In this document: in pieces, positions 1 to 6,303 of the stretch
Layout of the letters: each line of letters begins with the position of its first letter
Numbering within the stretch: position 1 is the first letter of the stretch
Source: an uncultured Collinsella sp.
GTDB taxonomy: Bacteria; Actinomycetota; Coriobacteriia; Coriobacteriales; Coriobacteriaceae
Assembly (NCBI GenBank): GCA_947003675.1
Contig: CAMQPJ010000044.1
Span: 1 to 8,097 of the forward strand
Direction: 5' to 3'
Length of the DNA: 8,097 nucleotides
Program-made: the position numbers and the translations under genes
Notes under the pieces: generated by a model
What the model was told of the DNA's origin: nothing
Seen by the model: the letters and a program-made list of their open reading frames with translations, nothing else
Database searches by the model: none

Positions 1-1176
1 CTTCCTCCACACCATCTTGTCCACGACGCCGGTGTAGCTCTGGATGATCTTGACCACCTTGGTGGACACGGTCTCGTCGGCGTAGTCGGGCACGGGCGCC
101 TCGGGCAACGACCCCTCCGCGTCGAGCTCGACGGCCGTATGGACGGCCTGCAGCAGACCCTTCTCGGAGATGCCGGCCAGCGTGAAGCAGGCCTTGTCCA
201 GCGCCTCGGGGCGCTCGGTCGAGGTGCGGATGCACACCGCCGGGAACGGGCGGCCGACGCTCGCGAAGAAGCTCGACTCCTCTGGCAGGGTGCCGGAGTC
301 GGACACAACGGCGAAGGCGTTCATCTGCAGGCAGTTGTAGTCGTGGAAGCCCATGGGCTCGTGCATGCGCACGCGCGGGTCCAGCTGGAAGCCGGTGGCC
401 TCCAGGCGTTTGCGCGAGCGGGGGTGGCAGGAGTACAGGATCGGCATGTCGTACTTCTCGGCCAGAGCGTTTATCGCCGTGAACAGGCTCGTGAAGTTCG
501 CCTCGGTGTCGATGTTCTCCTCGCGGTGGGCGGAGAGCAGCATGTAGCGCTTGGGCTCCAGGCCGAGCGCGGCAAGGACATCCGAAGCCTCGATCTTGTC
601 CAGGTTGGCGCGCAGGACCTCCGCCATGGGCGACCCGGTGACGTAGGTGCGCTCCGGGGCGCAGCCGGTGTCCTTGAGGTAGCGGCGGGCGTGCTCGGAG
701 TAGGCCAGGTTAACGTCGGAGATCACGTCGACGATGCGGCGGTTGGTCTCCTCGGGCAGGCACTCGTCCTTGCAGCGGTTGCCCGCCTCCATGTGAAAGA
801 TGGGGATGTGCAGGCGCTTGGCCGCGATGGCGGACAGGCAGCTGTTGGTGTCGCCCAGGATAAGGAGCGCGTCGGGCTTCACCTGGACCATGAGCTTGTA
901 GCTCGCGGCGATGATGTTGCCGACGGTCTCGCCCAGGTCGGCGCCCACGGCGTCCAGGTAGACGTTGGGGTCGTCAAGCTCCAGGTCGCGGAAGAAGATG
1001 CCGTTGAGCGTGTAGTCGTAGTTCTGCCCGGTGTGCGCCAGCAGGCAGTCGAAGTGGCGTCGGCACTTCTTGATGACCTCGGACAGGCGGATGACCTCGG
1101 GGCGGGTGCCCACGATGATCAGCAGCTTCAGGCGGCCGTCGTCCTTGAATGCGATGTCGGAATAGTCCTTGCCCAT
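1..1176 (-). CDS. capG: UDP-GlcNAc 2-epimerase family enzyme, CapG/WbjD-type (C-terminus cut by window edge)
   Basis: Non-hydrolysing UDP-N-acetylglucosamine 2-epimerase family (GT-B fold). From its neighbours it most likely catalyses the last step to UDP-N-acetyl-L-fucosamine, inverting C2 of the UDP-6-deoxy-L-talosamine sugar. The frame is open from ATG 1176 to base 1, giving 392 residues without a stop. Family motifs are in order: GTRPE (23-27), HTGQNY (48-53), GDTN (108-111), HMEAGNR (128-134), SAHREEN (215-221) and SDSGTLPEE (292-300). The visible end, VDKMVWRK, resembles the usual family C-terminus and the length already matches homologues of about 375-390 residues, so probably only a few codons are missing. 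The start is set by a GAGGAGG Shine-Dalgarno 9 nt upstream, formed by the last codons of the preceding gene, whose stop lies 4 nt away. It could instead be a WecB-type ManNAc epimerase; the adjacent CapE and CapF make the FucNAc role more likely. Confidence 0.93.
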   Translation of the reverse strand, partial: MGKDYSDIAFKDDGRLKLLIIVGTRPEVIRLSEVIKKCRRHFDCLLAHTGQNYDYTLNGIFFRDLELDDPNVYLDAVGADLGETVGNIIAASYKLMVQVKPDALLILGDTNSCLSAIAAKRLHIPIFHMEAGNRCKDECLPEETNRRIVDVISDVNLAYSEHARRYLKDTGCAPERTYVTGSPMAEVLRANLDKIEASDVLAALGLEPKRYMLLSAHREENIDTEANFTSLFTAINALAEKYDMPILYSCHPRSRKRLEATGFQLDPRVRMHEPMGFHDYNCLQMNAFAVVSDSGTLPEESSFFASVGRPFPAVCIRTSTERPEALDKACFTLAGISEKGLLQAVHTAVELDAEGSLPEAPVPDYADETVSTKVVKIIQSYTGVVDKMVWRK

Positions 1177-1180
1177 GCGG

Positions 1181-2398
1181 CTAGACCTCCTCGTAGTAAG
1201 TGTCGGGGTCCTCGGGGTCGAAGGGCTCGTTGGCCCACATGACCGTCACGAGGTCCTCGGTGTCGGACAGGTTGGTGATGGAGTGCGTGTAGCCGGGGAT
1301 CATCTCCACGGCGTGCATGTCCGAACCCGAGACGACGTACTCGTCGACGGGGAACGGGTTGCCCCCGGCGTCCTCCCCCACCTTCCTCAGCTTGATGGAG
1401 GCGGTGCCGGAGACCACCAGGAACCTCTCCCACTTGCTCATGTGCCAGTGGTTGCCCTTGGTGATGCCGGGCTTGGACACGTTAATCGACACCTGGCCGC
1501 GCTCCGGCGTGCGCAGGAACTCCGTGAACGAGCCGCGCGCGTCCACGTTGGGCTTGAGGCCGTAGGCGAAGCGCCCCGGCTCGTAGTAGGAAAGGAACGT
1601 GCTCCAGAGCTTCTTGGAGAAGGAGCCCTCCGCGAGGTCGGGAACCGACAGCGTCTCGCGGCTGTCGCGGAAGCAGCCGAGCAGGTACACGATCTCGCCC
1701 AGGGTCCTCACGTCGGTCCCGGGGACGTAGCAGAACCCGTCGCCCTCGACGCGCTCGAGCCCCTCGTATCCGCAGCGGTGCTCCTGGCCCAGCAACGCCC
1801 CCAGCATCTCGTCTACCAGGTCGTCAATGTAGAGGAGCTCGAGCTCGACATTGGGGTCGTTCACGGTGTAGGGTCGGCCGTTGGCGATGGCGTCGCAGAA
1901 GGTGGCCACGGCGGAGTTGTAGCGCGGGCGGCACCACTTGCCGTAGAGGTTCGGGAAGCGGTAGATGAGCACCGGCGCGCCGGTCCTCTCGGAATACTCG
2001 CGGAACAGGCCCTCCCCCGCCAGCTTGGACTCGCCGTAGACCGATCCCTCGAAGCGACCCGAAAGGCTCGCCTGCGCGGAGCTGGAGAGCATGACGGGGC
2101 ACGTGTTGCCGTGGCGCTCGAGCATGTCGAGCAGCGTGGAGGCGAACCCGAAGTTGCCCTCCATGAACTCGGACTGGTCCTCGGGGCGGTTGACTCCGGC
2201 CAGGTTGAATACGAAGTCCGCTCGGGAGCAGTAGCCGTCCAGCTCCCCGGGCGTCGAGTCGACGTCGTACTCCATGACCTCGAGCGGGAGCAGGCCCGCG
2301 TATCTCTCGCGGCGGTCCTTGCCGTCGCGGATGTTCTTCAGCGCGCAGCAGAGGTTCTTCCCGACGAAACCCCTGGCTCCGGTGACGAGGACGCGCAC
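1181..2398 (-). CDS. capF: CapF-type bifunctional NAD-dependent reductase/cupin epimerase (UDP-L-FucNAc pathway)
   Basis: Cytosolic two-domain enzyme (405 aa) of the CapF/WbjC/FnlB type. Residues 1 to about 285 form an extended short-chain dehydrogenase: nucleotide motif GARGFVG (7-13), NLAGVNRP (65-72), SSS (105-107) and the catalytic pair Tyr121/Lys125 in YGESK. Residues from about 286 form a cupin with GNHWHMSKWERF: His317, His319, Glu324 and probably His372 match the zinc ligands of Staphylococcus aureus CapF. In known homologues the cupin epimerises C3 of the CapE product and the SDR domain reduces C4, giving UDP-2-acetamido-2,6-dideoxy-L-talose. At 405 aa it is somewhat longer than the roughly 370 aa of S. 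aureus CapF, partly from a loop near residues 20-50. It starts at GTG 2398, one base after the capE stop, with GGAG 7 nt upstream. High GC throughout. Confidence 0.93.
   Translation of the reverse strand: MRVLVTGARGFVGKNLCCALKNIRDGKDRRERYAGLLPLEVMEYDVDSTPGELDGYCSRADFVFNLAGVNRPEDQSEFMEGNFGFASTLLDMLERHGNTCPVMLSSSAQASLSGRFEGSVYGESKLAGEGLFREYSERTGAPVLIYRFPNLYGKWCRPRYNSAVATFCDAIANGRPYTVNDPNVELELLYIDDLVDEMLGALLGQEHRCGYEGLERVEGDGFCYVPGTDVRTLGEIVYLLGCFRDSRETLSVPDLAEGSFSKKLWSTFLSYYEPGRFAYGLKPNVDARGSFTEFLRTPERGQVSINVSKPGITKGNHWHMSKWERFLVVSGTASIKLRKVGEDAGGNPFPVDEYVVSGSDMHAVEMIPGYTHSITNLSDTEDLVTVMWANEPFDPEDPDTYYEEV
1186..1192 (-). promoter_or_regulatory. Shine-Dalgarno of the 2-epimerase gene embedded in the capF 3' end
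   Basis: GAGGAGG on the minus strand, 9 nt before ATG 1176. The same bases encode the last Glu-Glu-Val of the upstream gene, so the ribosome site is covered until translation of that gene finishes, which fits translational coupling. Confidence 0.75.
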
Positions 2399-2399
2399 C

Positions 2400-3458
2400 C
2401 TACTGCTCCGCCTCGTGCTCGCGGCCCTCCAGGGCCAGCTGCACGTACTCGGCGGTCTTGATCTTGGCGATGGTGCCCTCCACGTCGAGCCTCTCGGTGT
2501 TGTGGGAGGTGTAGGACTCGTCTGCCTGGGTCTCCACCTCGCCGTCCACGACGAACTTGTCGTAGTTCAGGTCGCGCGAGTCGCAGGCGACGCGGTAGTA
2601 GCCGCCCATGTCCTCGGCGCGCAGTCGCTCCTCGCGGGTCATGAGGGTCTCGAAGAGCTTCTCGCCGTGGCGGGTGCCGATCACCTGGGTGCCCACGCGG
2701 CCGAAGACCTCCTGCACGGCCTCGGCGAGGTCGCCGATGGTCGACGCCGGCGCCTTCTGGATGAACAGGTCGCCGGGGTTGGCGTGCTCGAAGGCGAACT
2801 GCACCAGGTCGACCGCCTCGTCCAGGTTCATGAGGAAGCGGGTCATGTTGGGGTCGGTGACCGTGAGCGGCTCCCCTTTTCGGATGCGGTCGATGAACAG
2901 CGGGATGACGCTGCCGCGCGAGCACATGACGTTGCCGTAGCGGGTGCAGCAGATGGTGGTGCGTCCTGCGCCGTTGCGGGCGTTGGCGTAGATGATGGAC
3001 TCCATCATGGCCTTGGACTTGCCCATGGCGTTGATGGGGTATGCGGCCTTGTCGGTGGACAGGCACACGACGCGGTCCACGCCCTCCTCGATCGCGGCGT
3101 GCAGGACATTGTCCGTGCCGATGACGTTGGTGCGCACGGCATCCATGGGGAAGAACTCACAGGAGGGAACCTGCTTCAGGGCGGCGGCGTGGAAGATGTA
3201 GTCCACGCCGTGCATGGCGTCGCGCACGCTCTGGGCGTTGCGGACGTCGCCGATGAAGAAGCGGACCTTGGAGGCGAGCTCGGGCGACCTCTCCTGCAGG
3301 CGGTGGCGCATGTCGTCCTGCTTCTTCTCGTCACGCGAGAAGATGCGGATCTCGGCCAGGTCGGTGTTCATGAAGTGCTTGAGCACGGTGTTGCCGAACG
3401 AGCCGGTGCCGCCCGTGATCATCAGGGTTTTGTCTTTAAAGGTGGTCGAATCGTTCAT
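2400..3458 (-). CDS. capE: CapE-type UDP-GlcNAc 4,6-dehydratase/5-epimerase (inverting)
   Basis: First dedicated enzyme of UDP-L-FucNAc synthesis (352 aa; CapE/WbjB/FnlA type). It converts UDP-GlcNAc to the 4-keto-6-deoxy-L-arabino sugar using bound NADP. Visible features are the Rossmann motif TGGTGSFG (15-22), an AAALKQVP stretch (91-98), LSTDKAAYP (133-141) and NAMGKSK (143-149). The position normally held by the SDR tyrosine is Met145, four residues before Lys149; a methionine there is characteristic of the CapE group and separates it from FlaA1/PseB. The C-terminal SHNTERLDVEG (318-328) is also typical of this group. ATG 3458 directly abuts the upstream TAG, and AAGGAAGG lies 7 nt before it, so translation is coupled. 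The TAG at 2400-2402 is one base before the capF start. Together with capF and capG it forms the full pathway set, in pathway order. Confidence 0.94.
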   Translation of the reverse strand: MNDSTTFKDKTLMITGGTGSFGNTVLKHFMNTDLAEIRIFSRDEKKQDDMRHRLQERSPELASKVRFFIGDVRNAQSVRDAMHGVDYIFHAAALKQVPSCEFFPMDAVRTNVIGTDNVLHAAIEEGVDRVVCLSTDKAAYPINAMGKSKAMMESIIYANARNGAGRTTICCTRYGNVMCSRGSVIPLFIDRIRKGEPLTVTDPNMTRFLMNLDEAVDLVQFAFEHANPGDLFIQKAPASTIGDLAEAVQEVFGRVGTQVIGTRHGEKLFETLMTREERLRAEDMGGYYRVACDSRDLNYDKFVVDGEVETQADESYTSHNTERLDVEGTIAKIKTAEYVQLALEGREHEAEQ

Positions 3459-4235
3459 CTATTTGCCTTCCTTACGTTTGGCTTTTGTAAACTGGTAAAA
3501 GAGAAATTTCGTATTAGTTACGAGGTATCGTTTGAAAAGCCGCTTCGGCTCTTGAATAAGTCTGTATAGCCACTCGAGACTCAGGTTTTGCATCCACATC
3601 GGCGCCTCTGGCACCACGCCGGCGAGAACGTTGAACGCTCCGCCAACACCGATCATCAACGGTTGCGGCCCTCCCTTGAGCTCGCGCATAAGAACTTCTT
3701 GACGGGGCGCGCCAAGAGCAATCCATGCGAAGTCTGCATCCGAATCAGCGATACGTCGCGAAAGGTCTCGCTTCTCGCTGTCGGAGAGCGGTCGGAAAAC
3801 CGAAGGCTCCATGCCAGCGATTTCCAGGCCTGGGTATTCCTCTTGAAGTGAATTTTTGAGGGCGTCGAGATTCTTCTGCTCGTTACCGTAGAAGTAATGG
3901 CTCCATCCTTGCTGCAAGGAAATATTGAATATCTCTCGCATCAGATCGGGTCCAGTTACACGCCCCATAGACTCTATTGTTTTACGTCCGACGACAGATA
4001 AAAGCTTGCCGTCGGGAACGGACATGAGGGAGTCAGCTTGGCAGGCCCAATAGGAAGGGTCGTCATGGGCCATAACCGAGGTATGAGCATTGGAAACGCA
4101 AATATATTCGCCATGTAGCTCATCTATATGGCGAGTGAGAAACTCGACACACTCAGACATATTGGTTCCCGTGATCGGAACATCGATTACGGGAACGCGC
4201 TTGAGCTCAACGAATTTAGAATAGTCCTGAAGCAT
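3459..4235 (-). CDS. WecG/TagA/CpsF family (GT26) glycosyltransferase
   Basis: Glycosyltransferase (258 aa) expected to add the second sugar, often a ManNAc-type residue, to the undecaprenyl-diphosphate-linked first sugar at the inner face of the membrane. GT26 hallmarks are NAHT (49-52), PDGK with the presumed catalytic Asp75, GRVTGPDL (91-98), WIALGAPRQE (171-180) and GGAFN (198-202). The basic, aromatic tail from about residue 215 (WMQN, EWLYRLIQEPKRLFKRYL) resembles the membrane-binding C-terminal appendage of TagA. I chose ATG 4235, which overlaps the previous stop as TAATG and has AAGGG 9 nt upstream. An in-frame GTG at 4241 would add two residues but has poor spacing. Hand counts of two lines give about 48-52% GC, against about 70% in a line of capE, suggesting this gene was acquired or exchanged separately. 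The donor sugar cannot be read from the sequence. Confidence 0.92.
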   Translation of the reverse strand: MLQDYSKFVELKRVPVIDVPITGTNMSECVEFLTRHIDELHGEYICVSNAHTSVMAHDDPSYWACQADSLMSVPDGKLLSVVGRKTIESMGRVTGPDLMREIFNISLQQGWSHYFYGNEQKNLDALKNSLQEEYPGLEIAGMEPSVFRPLSDSEKRDLSRRIADSDADFAWIALGAPRQEVLMRELKGGPQPLMIGVGGAFNVLAGVVPEAPMWMQNLSLEWLYRLIQEPKRLFKRYLVTNTKFLFYQFTKAKRKEGK

Positions 4236-4249
4236 TAGCACGCACCCTT
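4235..4249 (-). promoter_or_regulatory. TAATG stop/start overlap with Shine-Dalgarno deciding the GT26 start
   Basis: AAGGG (4245-4249) lies 9 nt before ATG 4235. The TAA of the phosphoglycosyl transferase and the ATG share a base, a classic termination-reinitiation junction. The competing GTG at 4241 would leave only about 3 nt after AAGGG. Confidence 0.6.
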
Positions 4250-4984
4250 ACCGGTGATGACCTCGATCACCGTGAGGACAACGATCTTGAGGTCGGTAAA
4301 AATGCCCCGGTTGGCGATGTACTCCAGGTCTCGGCGGACCATGCCGTCGAACCCGGTCGAATTGCGCTCCGTCACCTGCCACCAGCCGGTGATCCCGGGC
4401 TTCACGGCCAGGCGCTGCAGGTCGTACTCGGTGTACTCCGCCACCTCGTTCGGCAGAGGCGGGCGCGGGCCGACGACGGACATCTGGCCCAGGAACACGT
4501 TGAGGAACTGCGGGAACTCGTCGATGGAGTGCTTGCGGATGAACTTGCCGATCTTCGTTACGCGCGGGTCCTCCCTCATCTTGAACATGGCGCCGGCGAT
4601 CTCGTTCTGCCCCTTGAGCTCGGCGAGGCGCTTGTCGGCGTCTTTTAACATGCTGCGGAACTTCCACATGCGGAAGGTGGACAGCCTGCCGTCGCGGTGG
4701 GTCTGGCCCACGCGGATCTGGCTGTAGAACGGGTTGCCCTCGCTCTCCAGGCGGATGGCGGCGGCGAGCACAAGGCTGGGTATGGCGATGACGGCCAGCA
4801 CGCAGCCGCTGAACACGATGTCGAAGGCGCGCTTGGCGGTGCGGTAGGCAAGGCGCGAGTTGTCCCAGTCCTTCACAGCTTGCATGGCCTTGTAGCGCAT
4901 GGTCACGTCGCCACCGCTCATTGCCTGGGCTACAAGCGCGGCCCCCACCGGCGCTCCTTCTGAATATTCAGTTTTGTCCGACAC
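4235..4984 (-). CDS. Sugar transferase (polyprenyl-phosphate phosphoglycosyl transferase, short monotopic type)
   Basis: Bacterial sugar transferase (Pfam PF02397 type; 249 aa). It starts glycan assembly by moving a sugar 1-phosphate onto undecaprenyl phosphate at the cytoplasmic membrane. After a hydrophilic N-terminus of about 50 residues comes KRAFDIVFSG and one hydrophobic segment (about 54-79) broken by Pro69, as in the re-entrant helix of monotopic enzymes such as PglC. It lacks the four-helix N-terminal region of WbaP/WcaJ. Catalytic core: FRMWKFRSM (104-112), KHSIDEFPQFLN with the Asp-Glu dyad at 155-156, VVGPRPPLP (170-178) and KPGITGWWQVTER (195-207). Start choice is uncertain: GTG 4984 has GAAGG 5 nt upstream; TTG 4996 in the same frame would add four residues but has no spaced ribosome site. 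The donor could be a UDP-HexNAc, possibly the FucNAc made by the downstream genes. It lies 66 nt after the antiterminator stop. Confidence 0.93.
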   Translation of the reverse strand: MSDKTEYSEGAPVGAALVAQAMSGGDVTMRYKAMQAVKDWDNSRLAYRTAKRAFDIVFSGCVLAVIAIPSLVLAAAIRLESEGNPFYSQIRVGQTHRDGRLSTFRMWKFRSMLKDADKRLAELKGQNEIAGAMFKMREDPRVTKIGKFIRKHSIDEFPQFLNVFLGQMSVVGPRPPLPNEVAEYTEYDLQRLAVKPGITGWWQVTERNSTGFDGMVRRDLEYIANRGIFTDLKIVVLTVIEVITGKGAC

Positions 4985-5003
4985 TATTTCCTTCAAACCT
5001 ACG

Positions 5004-5018
5004 TCCCCGCCCCGGGGA
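5004..5018 (-). repeat. Small GC-rich hairpin between antiterminator gene and sugar transferase
   Basis: TCCCC and GGGGA arms around a 5-nt G/C loop, about 20 nt before the sugar transferase start. There is no T-run, so it is not an intrinsic terminator. It might affect local mRNA folding or processing, or mean nothing. Confidence 0.3.
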
Positions 5019-5050
5019 TCCTCCCTGTCCCGTTAAACAGTCGCCTGCAG

Positions 5051-5596
5051 CTAGGCGATCGCCTTTTTAAGGTTTCGCATTACGCGCTGCTCGGCTGAAA
5101 GCACGGCAAAGCCAACGCGCGTGGTTACGCGTCGGCCGCACAGGTCGAGCTCCAAATAAGCAGTGCTCTTGCGTCTGTTAATGGTTTTGATAAGGCCTTC
5201 GTGACCCAGCAGCGGACCTGCCGTCACTACGACCTGGTCGCCGTCCTTTAAGGCCTCGCTCATAGGCACCACGCGGTCTCCCCTATGCGTAAAGCTGCCA
5301 ATAAGCTGGACCTCTTCTTTTGCCAGCGGCACAAACTGACCGTCCTGGGATAGCACCCGTGCAAGGTCATCCATGCGCAGCAGATACTGTTGCACGGTGC
5401 GGGGTTCTGCCGTATCGCAGATAAGGTAACCGGGAAAAAGCGGCTTGGTCGTATTGACCCATTCGCCGTGTACTTTAATCTCGGTTTGATATTGGGGGTA
5501 AAAGAGCTCCTGCATGGCGCCAACCGGCACCACACGCTCAATGCGCTAGCGCATTACGTCTTCGCGACCGTTAATGACCTGGATCACATACCACAC
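5051..5596 (-). pseudogene. NusG-paralogue antiterminator (LoaP-like) gene with an in-frame amber codon
   Basis: A NusG-family specialised elongation factor is expected to bind RNA polymerase at the head of the polysaccharide operon and stop premature termination. Read through from GTG 5596, the frame begins VWYVIQVINGRED, the usual first beta strand of the NGN domain. It meets TAG at 5546-5548 (codon 17), then continues as RIERVV...LFYPQYQTEIKVHGEW...KPLFPGYL (52-58) and a C-terminal KOW region (GDQVVVTAGPLLG, about 119-131), ending at TAG 5051. AAGGGGG lies 8 nt before GTG 5596, so that is the natural start. The uninterrupted part alone would start at GTG 5533 (160 aa) or ATG 5515, neither with a good ribosome site and both lacking the first strand. 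The amber is one transition from CAG (Gln). It may be a true nonsense mutation, a strain-level off state, a suppressed or read-through codon, or an assembly error. Confidence 0.8.
5541..5554. repeat. Perfect 14-bp palindrome centred on the in-frame amber codon
   Basis: ATGCGCTAGCGCAT reads identically on both strands. Its central TAG (minus strand, 5546-5548) is the stop that interrupts the NusG-like frame. With CAG instead of TAG the palindrome would be broken at its centre. Confidence 0.85.
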
Positions 5597-5604
5597 GAGC
5601 ACCA

Positions 5605-5611
5605 CCCCCTT
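5605..5611 (-). promoter_or_regulatory. Shine-Dalgarno of the NusG-like gene
   Basis: AAGGGGG on the minus strand, 8 nt before GTG 5596. It supports translation beginning upstream of the amber codon rather than at the internal GTG 5533. Other in-frame GTGs at 5602 and 5605 are too close to it. Confidence 0.65.
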
Positions 5612-5619
5612 GCTGTCTT

Positions 5620-5750
5620 ACGTGTGGCTCACGGGGTTTGGGTATGGCTTCGCCAGGGCGCTTGTGCGCGAAGGCGCTCCATATTCAAACCCTGAGCCCA
5701 GTTAGACAAGCACGTGGCTCTGCCCCACCGTGAACGGTATGTATACGTGC
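5620..5750 (-). promoter_or_regulatory. Structured 5' leader with alternative pairings before the antiterminator gene
   Basis: On the minus strand, GGCTCA (5693-5698) pairs with TGAGCC (5626-5631). The stem continues with GGGTTTG/CAAACCC (5686-5692 with 5634-5640), then TATGG/CCATA (5679-5683 with 5643-5647) and TTCGC/GCGAA near the tip. The same GGCTC can instead pair with an upstream GAGCC (5716-5720). That GAGCC adjoins ACGTGC (5710-5715), which can pair with GCACGT (5745-5750) around a small ACCGT/ACGGT hairpin. The seven-base GAGCCAC is repeated at 5714-5720 and 5624-5630. Two mutually exclusive folds immediately upstream of a NusG-paralogue start suggest an attenuator or the antiterminator's own RNA target. 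No T-run for an intrinsic terminator is present within the leader. Pairings are read by eye; no energies were computed. Confidence 0.5.
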
Positions 5751-6007
5751 AGTGGCTAGGGTCGCGGACGTGTATCGCAAAAATGACCGCGTCCCCAGCT
5801 GGCTGCGTGCGGCCCAGTCAAGCGGGAACAAAACTGAACCGCACGCAAACAGCTGCAAGACTGCTGTGAATTGTCATGAAATATCGATTCGAAAGTACAG
5901 CTTGCAAATAGACAAGAACAAAGTCATTCGATGCGATATGCATGACGACGCTATTGGAGCTCGTGGTTTTTCTGGCACCGCCGTTACGGCCGGATGCTGA
6001 TCGACCC

Positions 6008-6040
6008 TGTGCTTTGCGGCTTGCTGGAGCCGTGAGCACA
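6008..6040 (-). repeat. Compound hairpin in the operon leader
   Basis: Outer arms TGTGCT (6008-6013) and AGCACA (6035-6040), inner arms CGGCT (6017-6021) and AGCCG (6028-6032), with a 6-nt loop. There are eleven perfect pairs with a small internal loop. No T-run follows on either strand, so it is a structural element rather than a terminator. Its role is unknown. Confidence 0.5.
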
Positions 6041-6122
6041 GTTGAACCCATGTAACGTTAGCTATCCTAGCACAGCAGGTGGCCCATACGTTTTGGGGTG
6101 TGTTGAGCAACATATTGTTTAT

Positions 6123-6182
6123 TTGCCGTGGTTATGGGGGATACTTTGGCATCTTGCACATATTGCCGCGGGTTTATGGGGG
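6123..6182. repeat. Two degenerate tandem repeat units, 40-nt period
   Basis: The plus strand has TTGCCGTGGTTATGGGGG (6123-6140) and TTGCCGCGGGTTTATGGGGG (6163-6182), nearly identical apart from one substitution and a 2-nt insertion. A third, weaker TTTTGGGGTGTG (6091-6102) resembles the sequence after the second unit. On the transcribed minus strand they give C-rich CCCCCATAA boxes. Confidence 0.45.
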
Positions 6183-6241
6183 TGTGTGGGTTGGCGATCA
6201 CTGACCGAGTTGTATTGCTGGCGGCGCGAATTGCTCAAACT

Positions 6242-6270
6242 ATTATGTTTGGCTAACAAACTTTGTACAA
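6242..6270 (-). promoter_or_regulatory. Candidate sigma-70-type promoter for the polysaccharide operon
   Basis: TTGTAC (6265-6270), a 17-nt spacer and CATAAT (6242-6247) on the minus strand. Transcription would begin near 6235, giving a leader of about 640 nt before the NusG-like gene. This is the best minus-strand match I found between the tRNA terminator and the first gene. A weaker TTGCAA-16-GATATT (5880-5907) is an alternative. Confidence 0.45.
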
Positions 6271-6303
6271 AACCGGGAAGGTAATTGCGCAACTTTTTGG
6301 AGT

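Noticed and set aside
139..3569. Long plus-strand open frames (139-1242, 1169-2461, 2274-3569) antisense to the nucleotide-sugar genes
   Set aside because: They are low-complexity Val/Gly/Ala/His/Arg-rich translations of the opposite strand of high-GC genes, with no domain and no ribosome site; the minus strand carries well-known enzymes with all motifs.
4997..5050. Cluster of GGATCC and CCCGGG next to CTGCAG suggesting vector or cloning-site sequence
   Set aside because: The flanking genes are continuous natural operon members and the motifs are common in GC-rich DNA; no vector backbone sequence is present.
5051..5533. The 160-codon frame from GTG 5533 as a complete NusG-like protein
   Set aside because: It lacks the first NGN strand, has no ribosome site, and the missing part is present in frame immediately upstream of an amber codon behind a good Shine-Dalgarno.
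5740..5781. Promoter with TATACA near 5740-5745 directly before the leader hairpins
   Set aside because: No acceptable -35 lies at 16-18 nt; the nearest TTGCGA (5775-5780) is about 29 nt away.
5752..6284. Short open frames of 77-82 codons on both strands in the gene-free region
   Set aside because: They overlap one another in several frames, start at rare codons or without Shine-Dalgarno sequences, and show no recognisable domain; the segment is better explained as leader and spacer.
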